A stretch of DNA of 33,818 nucleotides from an uncultured Clostridia bacterium (GTDB lineage: Bacteria; Bacillota; Clostridia; Christensenellales; Borkfalkiaceae). This document shows positions 17,810 through 25,256 of this stretch, piece by piece. The notes under the pieces were generated by a model, which saw only the letters and a list, made by a program, of their open reading frames with translations, was not told the DNA's origin and searched no databases. The stretch is from positions 1 through 33,818 of the forward strand of contig CALVMH010000018.1 of assembly GCA_944343275.1 (NCBI GenBank), in the 5' to 3' direction. Every line of letters starts with the position of its first letter. The stretch's first letter is position 1. The translations under genes were made by a program, and so were the position numbers.

Positions 17810-19389
17810 CAGATTCGACCATCTTTGCGGTGATTGCGGGCGGCACTTTGGCGGGAATGGCTTTTTCCCTGTGTTCGCGGCGGCTCGCCGCCATTTTGCA
17901 GCAGACGGGATACGAGGGGCGTGCCTTTCTCGGATGGTATTACCGTTTGCGCAACATCGAGCGCAAAAAGGCGTCCATCCTTGCGCTTTTGCTGGCGCTT
18001 TCCACGGCGCTCGTGTGCGTCGTCTTTTCCTTTGCGGGATACAAGGCAGCCAATCTCATCGCGCTCGCGCCCTTCTTCGGGCTGACGCTGCTCTATGTCT
18101 TTGCGGAAGAGCGGCGCGCGCTCAAAGTGCCCGCCCGTCCGACGGCGCGCTATCTCAGGCTGTGGATCGTCTACTGCATCGTGCTCTTTGCCGTCTGTAT
18201 CGGGCTGGGGTTCGCGCTCACGGCGCTTTCCGTCGCCGTCGGCGCGGGGTGGCTGTATCTTCTGCGCTACGTTCCGTTCTGCCTCGTTCCCTTCCTGTGC
18301 CCGCTTCTTTTGGCATTCGTCAATCTGTGCATGAAGGCGTATGAGGTGCCGCATACAAAAAAATTCGTCGCGCGCGCCGCGGCAGCGCTTGCCGCGTCCC
18401 CCTGCAAAAAGGTCGGCATTACGGGAAGTTTCGGCAAGACGTCGGTGAAAAATATTGCCGCCGTCCTGCTTGCGGAGCGGTGCAGGGTCATCGCCACACC
18501 CGCCTCCTTCAACACGCCCGCGGGCATCGCAAGGGCGGTGAACGAAGGGGGGCTTTCCTGCGACGTCTTCCTCGCCGAAATGGGCGCGCGCAGGGCGGGG
18601 GACATCGCTGCGCTGTGCGATATGGTGCAGCCGGAGATCGGCGTCGTGACGGGCGTCACCTGTCAGCATATCGAAACGTTCGGCAGCACGGATGCCGTCC
18701 GCGCGGAAAAAAGCGTGCTCGCCGCGCGCACCGGGACGTGCGTTCTCGGGCGTTCGTGCGCGGACATGGCATGCCCCGATGCGGTCGTCATGGGGCGTGA
18801 TTTCGATGCGGAGGATGTGCGGATCGCGCAGGACGGGACGTCGTTCACCCTGCGCCTGCCCGACGGGCGCTTCCCCGTCTGCGTGCCCCTTCTGGGCAGG
18901 CATGCCGCCGAGGATTGCGCGCTCGCCGCGGCGCTCTGCCATGTGCTCGGCATGCCGGGGGAGGAGATCGCGGCGGGGCTTTGCAAGGTGCAGCCCGTTC
19001 CGCACCGCTTAGAGCGCAGGGACGAAAACGGCATCGTCATCCTCGACGACGCCTACAACTGCAACATCGAAGGCGCCAAAAACGCCGTGGAAGTGCTGCG
19101 GCTCGCGGCGGGGAAGAGGGCGGTGGTCACGCCCGGCATCGTGGAATTGGGGCAGCTCGAAGAGGAGGTGAACGGGCAGCTCGGCGCCCTGCTTGCGGGG
19201 CTCGATCTCGTCATCCTCGTGGGGGAGACGCTCGTTCTCGACGTGCGCGGCGGGTATCTTGCGGCGGGCGGCGACGCGCAGAAACTGCACGTCGTTCCCA
19301 CGCTGGCGGCGGCGCAGTCCCTGCTCGCGGAGGAGCTCTCCGCAGGCGATTGCGTGCTCTTTCTCAACGACCTGCCCGATCGGTATTGA
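17806..19389 (+). CDS. murF: MurF-like Mur ligase with an N-terminal membrane domain
   Basis: 527 residues. Residues 1-175 carry about five hydrophobic helices (about 5-22, 55-75, 82-100, 118-140, 143-171) instead of the soluble UDP-MurNAc-binding domain of ordinary MurF. From about 200 the Mur ligase core follows: P-loop GITGSFGKTS (204-213), EMGARRAGDIAALCDMVQPEIGVVTGV (the MurF-type EMG...GDI...P.I..IT signature), and PHRLERRDENGIVILDDAYNCN (the PxR-DDxYN region). It probably adds D-Ala-D-Ala to UDP-MurNAc-tripeptide, because ddl follows at once. The start is the ATG in the overlap with the hydrolase gene. It could instead be a specialised ligase on a membrane-bound substrate. Confidence 0.86.
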   Translation: MTDSTIFAVIAGGTLAGMAFSLCSRRLAAILQQTGYEGRAFLGWYYRLRNIERKKASILALLLALSTALVCVVFSFAGYKAANLIALAPFFGLTLLYVFAEERRALKVPARPTARYLRLWIVYCIVLFAVCIGLGFALTALSVAVGAGWLYLLRYVPFCLVPFLCPLLLAFVNLCMKAYEVPHTKKFVARAAAALAASPCKKVGITGSFGKTSVKNIAAVLLAERCRVIATPASFNTPAGIARAVNEGGLSCDVFLAEMGARRAGDIAALCDMVQPEIGVVTGVTCQHIETFGSTDAVRAEKSVLAARTGTCVLGRSCADMACPDAVVMGRDFDAEDVRIAQDGTSFTLRLPDGRFPVCVPLLGRHAAEDCALAAALCHVLGMPGEEIAAGLCKVQPVPHRLERRDENGIVILDDAYNCNIEGAKNAVEVLRLAAGKRAVVTPGIVELGQLEEEVNGQLGALLAGLDLVILVGETLVLDVRGGYLAAGGDAQKLHVVPTLAAAQSLLAEELSAGDCVLFLNDLPDRY

Positions 19390-19413
19390 AGGCGCTTATT
19401 GCCCGTACTTCCG

Positions 19414-19454
19414 AAACACCTTCCGATGAAAAATCATTGCGGAGGTGTTTTTTT
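19414..19454 (+). promoter_or_regulatory. Terminator-shaped hairpin that contains the ddl ribosome-binding site
   Basis: Left arm 19414-19429 pairs with 19434-19450 (15 pairs, a two-base and a one-base bulge, AAAA loop) and is followed by a seven-T run at 19448-19454. The ddl Shine-Dalgarno GGAGGTG (19441-19447) lies inside the right arm and the ATG is at 19456. The element can act as terminator of the murF unit or as a switch on ddl translation. Confidence 0.7.
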
Positions 19455-19455
19455 G

Positions 19456-20586
19456 ATGCGTCGGCAAACACAAGGGCATGATACGCAAAACGTCGCCGTG
19501 TTCTTCGGCGGAAATTCGAACGAGGCGGAGATCTCCGTCATCACGGGGATGTATGCCGTCAATCTGCTGCGCGGGACGCGCTTTGTGCCGCTGCCCGTCT
19601 ATCTTCCGCCGGAGGGCGGCATGCTGCTCGGAACGTGGAAGCGCGTCGGCGACCTCGCGGGGGAGGTGCGGGGCACGCCCGTCCGCCTCGGACGCGGCGG
19701 GCTGTATTCTTGCAGGAGCGGGCGGCGGCTGCGGAAGGCGGACGTCGCGCTCAACTGCTGTCACGGCGGCATGGGCGAGGACGGCACGCTTGCGGCGCTG
19801 CTCGCATGGAACGGCATCCCGTCCGCCTCGCCGTCCGCGGCGGAGAGCGGCATCTTTATGGATAAGCGCTTTTCCAAGCTCGCCGCGCGCGGGCTGAACA
19901 TTCCCGTCGCGCCCGCTTTTGCCGTGACGGAGGCGGAGCATACGGCAGACCCCGCAGAGGCTGCCCGCCGCGCCGCCGCCTTCGGCTATCCCGTCGTCGT
20001 CAAGCCCGCGCGGCTGGGGTCGAGCATCGGGCTGACGGTGGCGCACGGGGAGGCGGAATTGTTCTCCGCGCTGGAACTTGCCTTTTCGCTGGACGGCGCC
20101 GTGCTCGTCGAACGCTATTTTGCAAACAGGCGGGATATCAACTGCGCTGCCTGCCGCATCGGGGGCGAAGTGCGCGTTTCGCTCTGCGAAGAGGTCTTTT
20201 CGGAAGGGGAATTGCTGTCGTATGCGGAAAAATATCGGGCGGGGAAGGGCGCGCGCCTTCCCGCGCAGCTGCCCGCGCCGCTCGCGGAACGCATCCGCGC
20301 GGACACGCGGCGGCTGTATGAGGCGTTCGGCATGCGCGGCGTCGTGCGCGCCGACTTCCTCGTTGCGGGGGAGGAGGCGTACTTCAACGAACTCAACACC
20401 GTTCCCGGCTCCCTTGCGGGGTATCTCTTTGCCGATTCGCTCGCGGGCATCCGCCGCTTTTTTTGCGCGCTGCTCGAAGAGGGCATGCGTCCCGTTCCCT
20501 CCAAGCAGGTCATCCGCACGGGCATTCTGCGCGAAAAAATATTTACGGGCGCAAAAGGTTGCAAACGGCGGGGGAATTTACTATAA
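19456..20586 (+). CDS. ddl: D-alanine--D-alanine ligase
   Basis: A 376-residue ATP-grasp ligase that makes the D-Ala-D-Ala dipeptide for peptidoglycan. It has AVFFGGNSNEAEISVITG at the N-terminus, NCCHGGMGEDGTLAALLAWNGIP, KPARLGSSIGLTV (ATP-grasp loop), and NELNTVPGS (metal and substrate loop). The start at 19456 is chosen for GGAGGTG at 19441-19447; a TTG one codon upstream is possible. It follows murF by 66 bases containing the hairpin described separately. Its stop codon overlaps the -10 box of the icd promoter. I cannot tell D-Ala from D-Lac specificity with confidence; the preceding murF favours D-Ala-D-Ala. Confidence 0.94.
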   Translation: MRRQTQGHDTQNVAVFFGGNSNEAEISVITGMYAVNLLRGTRFVPLPVYLPPEGGMLLGTWKRVGDLAGEVRGTPVRLGRGGLYSCRSGRRLRKADVALNCCHGGMGEDGTLAALLAWNGIPSASPSAAESGIFMDKRFSKLAARGLNIPVAPAFAVTEAEHTADPAEAARRAAAFGYPVVVKPARLGSSIGLTVAHGEAELFSALELAFSLDGAVLVERYFANRRDINCAACRIGGEVRVSLCEEVFSEGELLSYAEKYRAGKGARLPAQLPAPLAERIRADTRRLYEAFGMRGVVRADFLVAGEEAYFNELNTVPGSLAGYLFADSLAGIRRFFCALLEEGMRPVPSKQVIRTGILREKIFTGAKGCKRRGNLL

Positions 20587-20587
20587 T
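20559..20587 (+). promoter_or_regulatory. Promoter of icd
   Basis: TTGCAA at 20559-20564 and TATAAT at 20582-20587, spaced by 17 bp, inside the end of ddl. GAGGT at 20605-20609 follows as the icd ribosome-binding site. Confidence 0.78.
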
Positions 20588-20614
20588 AGGAAGAAAAAGA
20601 CCGCCGAGGTAGTT

Positions 20615-21820
20615 ATGAAAAAAATTCAGATGACGACGCCCCTCGTGGAGATGGACGGCGACGAAATGACCCGCGTCCTTTGGAAGGACATCAAGGAGAT
20701 CCTCATTCTTCCCCATGTGGACCTGAAGACGGAATACTACGATCTGGGGCTGCCCAACCGCGACGCGACGGGGGATACCGTCACCGTGGAGAGCGCGCTG
20801 GCGACCAAGAAGTACGGCGTTGCCGTCAAATGCGCGACCATCACGCCCAACGTCCAGCGGATGTCCGAGTACAACCTGCACGAGATGTGGAAGAGCCCCA
20901 ACGGCACCATCCGCCGCATTCTGGACGGAACGGTGTTCCGCGCACCCATCCTGTGCGATGGCATCCGCCCCTACATCCCTTCGTGGAAGAAGCCCATCGT
21001 GCTTGCCCGTCATGCCTACGGCGACGTGTATTCCGCCGTGGACGGCGTTGCCGCAGAGGGGAACAAAGTGTATCTCGTCACCGAGAACAAGGAGGGGCAG
21101 GTGCTTTCCAAGCAGCTTGTGCACGACTTTAACGGCACCGCGGGCGTGGTGCAGGGCATGCACAACTGCGATGCGTCCGTGCGCTCCTTTGCGCATTCCT
21201 GCTTCACCTATGCGCTCGATGCGGGGCTGCCCGTCATGTTCGCCACCAAGGACACCATTTCCAAGGTATATGACGGACAGTTCAAAAAGATTTTTGCGGA
21301 AGTGTATGAGGAATACAGGGAGCGCATGGAGGCAAAGGGGCTGTGGTATCTCTATACCCTCATCGACGACGCCGTGGCGCGCATCGTGCGCTCGGAGGGC
21401 GGCATCCTGTGGGCGTGCAAGAACTATGACGGCGACGTCATGAGCGACATGGTGGCGACCGCCTACGGCTCTCTCGGGATGATGACCTCCGTGCTCGTTT
21501 CGCCCGACGGCAAGTATGAGTTCGAGGCGGCGCACGGAACGGTGACGCGGCACTATTATAAGTACTTAAAAGGCGAGGAGACGTCCACCAATTCGGTGGC
21601 GACCATCTTCGCGTGGACGGGCGCCCTCAAAAAGCGGGGCGAGCTGGACGGCAACGCGCCCCTTGCGGCGTTCGCCGAGAAGCTGGAACGCGCCACCCTC
21701 TCCGCGATCGAGGAGGGGGAGATGACGGGCGATCTCATCCCGCTCTTCTCCCGCGAGGGCATCGTCCCCCAAAAGCTCTCCTCGGAGGAATTTTTGCGCG
21801 CCGTTGCAAAGCGGCTGTGA
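20615..21820 (+). CDS. icd: NADP-dependent isocitrate dehydrogenase, eukaryotic-type subfamily
   Basis: 401 residues. Oxidatively decarboxylates isocitrate to 2-oxoglutarate with NADP+, supplying carbon skeletons for glutamate and NADPH. The sequence follows the homodimeric IDH1/IDH2 pattern rather than the E. coli Icd pattern: EMDGDEMTRVLWKDIKE, YDLGLPNRDATGD, VKCATITPNVQRM, MWKSPNGTIRRILDGTVFR, WACKNYDGDVMSD, YGSLGMMTSVLV, AAHGTVTRHY and ETSTNSVATIFAW. The conserved substrate serine and arginines of these motifs are present. The start is the ATG at 20615, fixed by the family N-terminus and GAGGT upstream. It is transcribed alone and ends at a strong terminator. Confidence 0.96.
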   Translation: MKKIQMTTPLVEMDGDEMTRVLWKDIKEILILPHVDLKTEYYDLGLPNRDATGDTVTVESALATKKYGVAVKCATITPNVQRMSEYNLHEMWKSPNGTIRRILDGTVFRAPILCDGIRPYIPSWKKPIVLARHAYGDVYSAVDGVAAEGNKVYLVTENKEGQVLSKQLVHDFNGTAGVVQGMHNCDASVRSFAHSCFTYALDAGLPVMFATKDTISKVYDGQFKKIFAEVYEEYRERMEAKGLWYLYTLIDDAVARIVRSEGGILWACKNYDGDVMSDMVATAYGSLGMMTSVLVSPDGKYEFEAAHGTVTRHYYKYLKGEETSTNSVATIFAWTGALKKRGELDGNAPLAAFAEKLERATLSAIEEGEMTGDLIPLFSREGIVPQKLSSEEFLRAVAKRL

Positions 21821-21860
21821 GTCGGCGGCGGGGTGCCCGCGCGCTTGTTGCAATAAGAGG

Positions 21861-21897
21861 GGAGCGCCCGTGCCGGACGGCACGGGCGCTCCTTTTG
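21861..21897 (+). terminator. Intrinsic terminator after icd
   Basis: A 14-bp perfect stem GGAGCGCCCGTGCC (21861-21874) / GGCACGGGCGCTCC (21879-21892) with loop GGAC and a TTTTGT tail. It lies between convergent icd and the zinc peptidase gene. Confidence 0.88.
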
Positions 21898-21923
21898 TAT
21901 GGGAAAAAAGAGTGAGGGATGAG

Positions 21924-22637
21924 CTATTTTCTGTTCACCATGGAGGAGAACACGAGCGCGAACCGCAGGAAATAGATGAGGGAGACGAGCATGGAGGCGA
22001 CGTAAGTGAGCGCCGCCGCGGAGAGGACTTTGTTCGCCGCGGGGAGTTCTTCGTCCGTCAGGATGCCGTCTTCTATAAGCATCTGTTTTGCCCTGCGCGA
22101 AGCGTTGAATTCGACGGGCAGCGTCACCAGCATGAAGAGGGTGGACAGCCCGTAGAGGGCAATGCCCGCATACACCGCCCATTCGCCGAAGGGAACGGTG
22201 ACCCAGAAGATGTCCAAAAGCAGCCCGATGATGACGAGGGGGAGCGCCAGGCGGGAACCGATGTTCGCAACGGGAACGAGCACGTTGCGGATCTTGTACG
22301 GAACATATCCCGTGCGGCTCTGCATGACGTGCCCCACTTCGTGCGCGGCAACGGCGACCGCCGCCACCGACGCGCTGCCGTAGGTGCTCATGGAGAGGTT
22401 CACCGTCTTGTGCGCGGGGTGAAAGTGGTCTGTCAGCCTGCCTTCCACGCGGTTGACGGAGATGTCCGTCACGCCGCGTTCGCGCATGAGGCGGGTCGCC
22501 GTGTCGTATCCCGTCATGCAGGAATGCGTCTGCACGCGGTCGTATTTGGAGTACGTCGTATTGACGCGCGCCGACGCCCATGCCGAGAACGCAAGAAAGG
22601 GCACGAGGATCAGCAAAAAGAGCAAATAGTCGAACAT
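21924..22637 (-). CDS. yugP: YugP-type membrane zinc metallopeptidase
   Basis: 237 residues, minus strand. The N-terminal membrane helix is about 3-22; VAVAAHEVGHVMQ contains the zinc-binding HExxH; further hydrophobic helices lie about 132-165 and 205-232. The pattern AARLMRERGVTDISVNRVEGRLTDHFHPAHKTVNLS fits the YugP family of putative zinc-dependent neutral peptidases, a family of unknown physiological target. The ATG at 22637 has GGAGGAG seven bases upstream on this strand. Confidence 0.92.
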   Translation of the reverse strand: MFDYLLFLLILVPFLAFSAWASARVNTTYSKYDRVQTHSCMTGYDTATRLMRERGVTDISVNRVEGRLTDHFHPAHKTVNLSMSTYGSASVAAVAVAAHEVGHVMQSRTGYVPYKIRNVLVPVANIGSRLALPLVIIGLLLDIFWVTVPFGEWAVYAGIALYGLSTLFMLVTLPVEFNASRRAKQMLIEDGILTDEELPAANKVLSAAALTYVASMLVSLIYFLRFALVFSSMVNRK

Positions 22638-22657
22638 GGCATACTCCTCCTTGATTT

Positions 22658-22685
22658 ATTATACCGCATTTCGCGCATTTTGTAA
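22658..22685 (-). promoter_or_regulatory. Promoter of the zinc peptidase gene
   Basis: On the minus strand TTACAA (22685-22680) and TATAAT (22663-22658) are 16 bp apart, about 20 bases upstream of the start codon, with GGAGGAG between. Confidence 0.7.
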
Positions 22686-22768
22686 CAAGCGGGGCGATAT
22701 TTTCATACAAGAATGCGGAAATTTTTTGCGTGAGCGGGCAAAGCGGGGCGGCGGCGGGCAAAAACGCC

Positions 22769-22797
22769 TTGCCTTTTTTGCGGAAAATTGGTATACT
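22769..22797 (+). promoter_or_regulatory. Promoter predicted to give a leaderless obg transcript
   Basis: TTGCCT at 22769-22774 and TATACT at 22792-22797, 17 bp apart. The obg ATG at 22804 starts six bases after the -10 box, so transcription should begin on or next to the start codon. No Shine-Dalgarno is present. Confidence 0.68.
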
Positions 22798-22803
22798 TTG
22801 GGC

Positions 22804-24078
22804 ATGGATAACAAAGTGTTCACGGACAAAGTGCGCATCACCGTCAAGGCGGGTGACGGCGGCGACGGCATGAATTCCTTCAAGGCGTACAAGGGCAAGC
22901 CCGCCTGCGGACCGGACGGCGGCGACGGCGGCGACGGCGGCAGCGTCTACATCGTCGCGGACGAAAACGTGCACGACTTGCTCGCTTACCGTTTCACGGG
23001 CAAGTACTTCGCGGGCAACGGCGAGCGCGGCGGTACCAATCAGTGCGCGGGGAAGCGCGGCGCGGACGTCGTGCTCAAAGTCCCCTGCGGAACGCTCGTG
23101 CGGGACGCCGAGAGCGGCAAGATCGTCTGCGATGCCTATGAAAACGGCGAAAAGATCCTGCTGCTCGCGGGCGGCAGAGGGGGCAAGGGGAACGTGCGGT
23201 TCACCACCGCCCGCCGCCACGCACCCAACTTCGCCCAGAAGGGGGTACACGTCAAGCCGCATGCCCTCATCCTCGAAATGAAGGTGATCGCCGACGTGGG
23301 GCTGGTGGGCTTTCCCAATGTGGGTAAGTCGACGCTGCTCTCCAAAATTTCCGCGGCGCGCCCCAAGATCGCCGATTATCACTTCACCACCCTTTCCCCC
23401 AATCTCGGCGTCGTGCGCTATTATGAAGGTTCCTTTGTCGTCGCCGACATCCCGGGGCTCATCGAGGGCGCCGCGGACGGCGCGGGGCTGGGACATGACT
23501 TTTTGCGGCACATTGAGCGCACCCGCATGATCTGCCACGTTCTGGACATTGCGGGCACCGAGGGACGGGACCCGCTCGACGACTACGAGAAGATCAACTT
23601 GGAACTTGCGGCGTATTCCCAAAAACTTGCCGCGCTCCCGCAGATCGCCGTCCTGAACAAGTGCGACTGCGCGGGCGCGCAGGAGAACGCGGCGCGCTTC
23701 CGTGCGGCGCATCCGGACGTGCCCGCCGTGGAAATTTCCGCCCTGCGCGGCGAGGGGGCAAGGGCGCTGCTCGATGCGGTGTGGAAGCTGCTCGAAACGC
23801 TCCCGCCCGCCGAAAAGATCGCTTCGGACGAGTTTGCCTTTGAGGAAGAGGATACATGGCAGTTCGAAGTCTCCCGCGACGGGACGGGTGCGTTCGTCGT
23901 TACGGGTGGTTTGGTCGATCTGCTGTGCCGCAACGTCGTCCTCAACAATCCCGACTCCATGGCGTATTTTCAGCGCATGTTAAAGACGCGCGGCGTCTTC
24001 AAGGCGCTTGCGGAAGCGGGCTGCAAGGAGGGGGACACCGTCGTCGTCGGCGACGTCGAATTTGATTACATCCCATAA
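22804..24078 (+). CDS. obg: GTPase Obg (CgtA), ribosome assembly factor
   Basis: 424 residues. The N-terminal Obg fold (about 1-158) is glycine-rich with three GDGGDG-type turns. The G domain has G1 GFPNVGKST (169-177), G3 DIPGLIEGA, G4 NKCD and G5 SAL. The C-terminal OCT domain (about 345-424) is that of Gram-positive Obg proteins (TWQFEVSRDGTGAFVVTGGLVDLL...; DTVVVGDVEFDY). Obg binds the 50S subunit and links ribosome maturation to ppGpp. The start is set by the family N-terminus; a longer reading frame upstream has no support. Confidence 0.96.
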   Translation: MDNKVFTDKVRITVKAGDGGDGMNSFKAYKGKPACGPDGGDGGDGGSVYIVADENVHDLLAYRFTGKYFAGNGERGGTNQCAGKRGADVVLKVPCGTLVRDAESGKIVCDAYENGEKILLLAGGRGGKGNVRFTTARRHAPNFAQKGVHVKPHALILEMKVIADVGLVGFPNVGKSTLLSKISAARPKIADYHFTTLSPNLGVVRYYEGSFVVADIPGLIEGAADGAGLGHDFLRHIERTRMICHVLDIAGTEGRDPLDDYEKINLELAAYSQKLAALPQIAVLNKCDCAGAQENAARFRAAHPDVPAVEISALRGEGARALLDAVWKLLETLPPAEKIASDEFAFEEEDTWQFEVSRDGTGAFVVTGGLVDLLCRNVVLNNPDSMAYFQRMLKTRGVFKALAEAGCKEGDTVVVGDVEFDYIP

Positions 24079-24093
24079 ATCACGGAGACATCT

Positions 24094-24384
24094 ATGACAA
24101 GCAAGCAAAGAAGCAAATTGAAATCCATCGCGGCGAACCTTTCGCCCGTCACGCAGATCGGCAAGGGCGGCATTTCGGAGAACCTTTTAAGGACGCTCTC
24201 CGAGGCGCTCGACAAGCGCGAGATCATCAAAGTGAACGTGCTGCCCACCGCCGAGGCGGACGCGGACACCATGGCGCAGAACGCGGCGGACCTGCTGGGG
24301 GCGGAAGTCGTGTACGTCATCGGCAGAAAGGCGGTCTTCTACCGCCGCTCGCAGCGGGACGACGTGGAGCACATCGAACTGTAA
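24094..24384 (+). CDS. yhbY: YhbY-family ribosome-associated RNA-binding protein
   Basis: 96 residues, the CRM/YhbY domain: LTSKQRSKLKSIAANLSPVTQIGKGGISENLL (KQR...LK..A..L.P....GK.G) at the N-terminus and VVYVIGRKAVFYRRS near the end. It acts in 50S assembly. The start is 15 bases after the obg stop and the two form an operon, a common pairing in Firmicutes. Only a weak Shine-Dalgarno (GGAGA, at CACGGAGACATCT) precedes it. Confidence 0.93.
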   Translation: MTSKQRSKLKSIAANLSPVTQIGKGGISENLLRTLSEALDKREIIKVNVLPTAEADADTMAQNAADLLGAEVVYVIGRKAVFYRRSQRDDVEHIEL

Positions 24385-24462
24385 GGCGGCGCGGACGTTT
24401 TTTCGTCCGCGCCGCGGCTGCAAATTTTCTGCGCAAAATACGGGGAAAGTGCGGGCAACCTC

Positions 24463-24491
24463 TTGTCTTTTTTGCGCGGATATGATAAAAT
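24463..24491 (+). promoter_or_regulatory. Promoter of the NifU-like/GGGtGRT pair
   Basis: TTGTCT at 24463-24468 and TAAAAT at 24486-24491, spaced by 17 bp. A leader of about 45 nt follows, with GGAGG at 24531-24535 before the ATG. Confidence 0.68.
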
Positions 24492-24542
24492 AGGGCGGAA
24501 AGGTTCCCGAACGGGTCGAACATTTTTTATGGAGGATACAAG

Positions 24543-25244
24543 ATGCAATATTCACGCGAAGTGGAAGAGATGTGTTGCGTTGCGAAGGGTCCCAAACATG
24601 ACCCCGCGCCCATTCCCGAAGAGGGCAAGTGGGTCTGCGCAAAACAGATCACGGACATCAGCGGCTTCACGCACGGCGTGGGCTGGTGCGCACCGCAGCA
24701 GGGCGCCTGCAAACTGACGCTCAATGTCAAGGAGGGCGTCATTCAGGAGGCACTCGTCGAGACCATCGGCTGCTCGGGCATGACGCATTCGGCGGCGATG
24801 GCGGCGGAAATTCTTCCCCACAAGACCATTCTCGAAGCGCTCAACACCGACCTTGTGTGCGACGCCATCAACACGGCGATGCGCGAGCTCTTTTTGCAGA
24901 TCGTCTACGGCAGAACGCAGTCGGCGTTCTCGGACGACGGGCTCACCGTCGGCGCGGGGCTTGAGGACCTCGGCAAGGGGCTTCGTTCTCAGGTCGGCAC
25001 GATGTACGGCACGGCATTGAAGGGCGTAAGATACCTCGAAATGGCGGAGGGCTATGTCACCCGCCTTGCGCTCGACAAGGACAACCAGGTCATCGGCTAT
25101 GAGTTCGTGTCTCTCGGAAAAATGACCGACTTCATCAAGAAGGGCATGGAACCCAACGAGGCGTGGACGAAAGCGATGGGCCACTACGGCAGGTTCGCGG
25201 AAGAACAGGGTGCGGTGAAGTACATCGACCCTCGTAAGGAATAA
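24543..25244 (+). CDS. NifU/IscU-like iron-sulfur cluster scaffold-type protein, partner of the GGGtGRT protein
   Basis: 233 residues. The middle, GACKLTLNVKEGVIQEALVETIGCSGMTHSAAMAAEIL, has the IscU/NifU N-terminal fold pattern (KL.I.V..G.I..a.f...GC..s.aSAS...e). Candidate cluster-binding cysteines are C49, C56, C77 and C106; C11-C12 and C32 are additional. The protein is about 90 residues longer than IscU, with extra N- and C-terminal regions (YGRFAEEQGAVKYIDPRKE at the end). This subfamily is typically found next to a GGGtGRT gene, as here, only 12 bases away. Function is not established; cluster scaffold or cluster-dependent enzyme are both possible. Confidence 0.85.
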   Translation: MQYSREVEEMCCVAKGPKHDPAPIPEEGKWVCAKQITDISGFTHGVGWCAPQQGACKLTLNVKEGVIQEALVETIGCSGMTHSAAMAAEILPHKTILEALNTDLVCDAINTAMRELFLQIVYGRTQSAFSDDGLTVGAGLEDLGKGLRSQVGTMYGTALKGVRYLEMAEGYVTRLALDKDNQVIGYEFVSLGKMTDFIKKGMEPNEAWTKAMGHYGRFAEEQGAVKYIDPRKE

Positions 25245-25256
25245 GGAGGGGTAGTC

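Noticed and set aside
22855-22950. Tandem GGCGACGGC-like repeats
   Set aside because: They encode the conserved glycine-rich turns of the Obg N-terminal domain and are not a separate repeat element.
21556-23712. A 718-codon minus-strand frame crossing the obg, yugP and icd regions
   Set aside because: It runs through three convincingly identified genes, has no recognisable domain and no ribosome-binding site.
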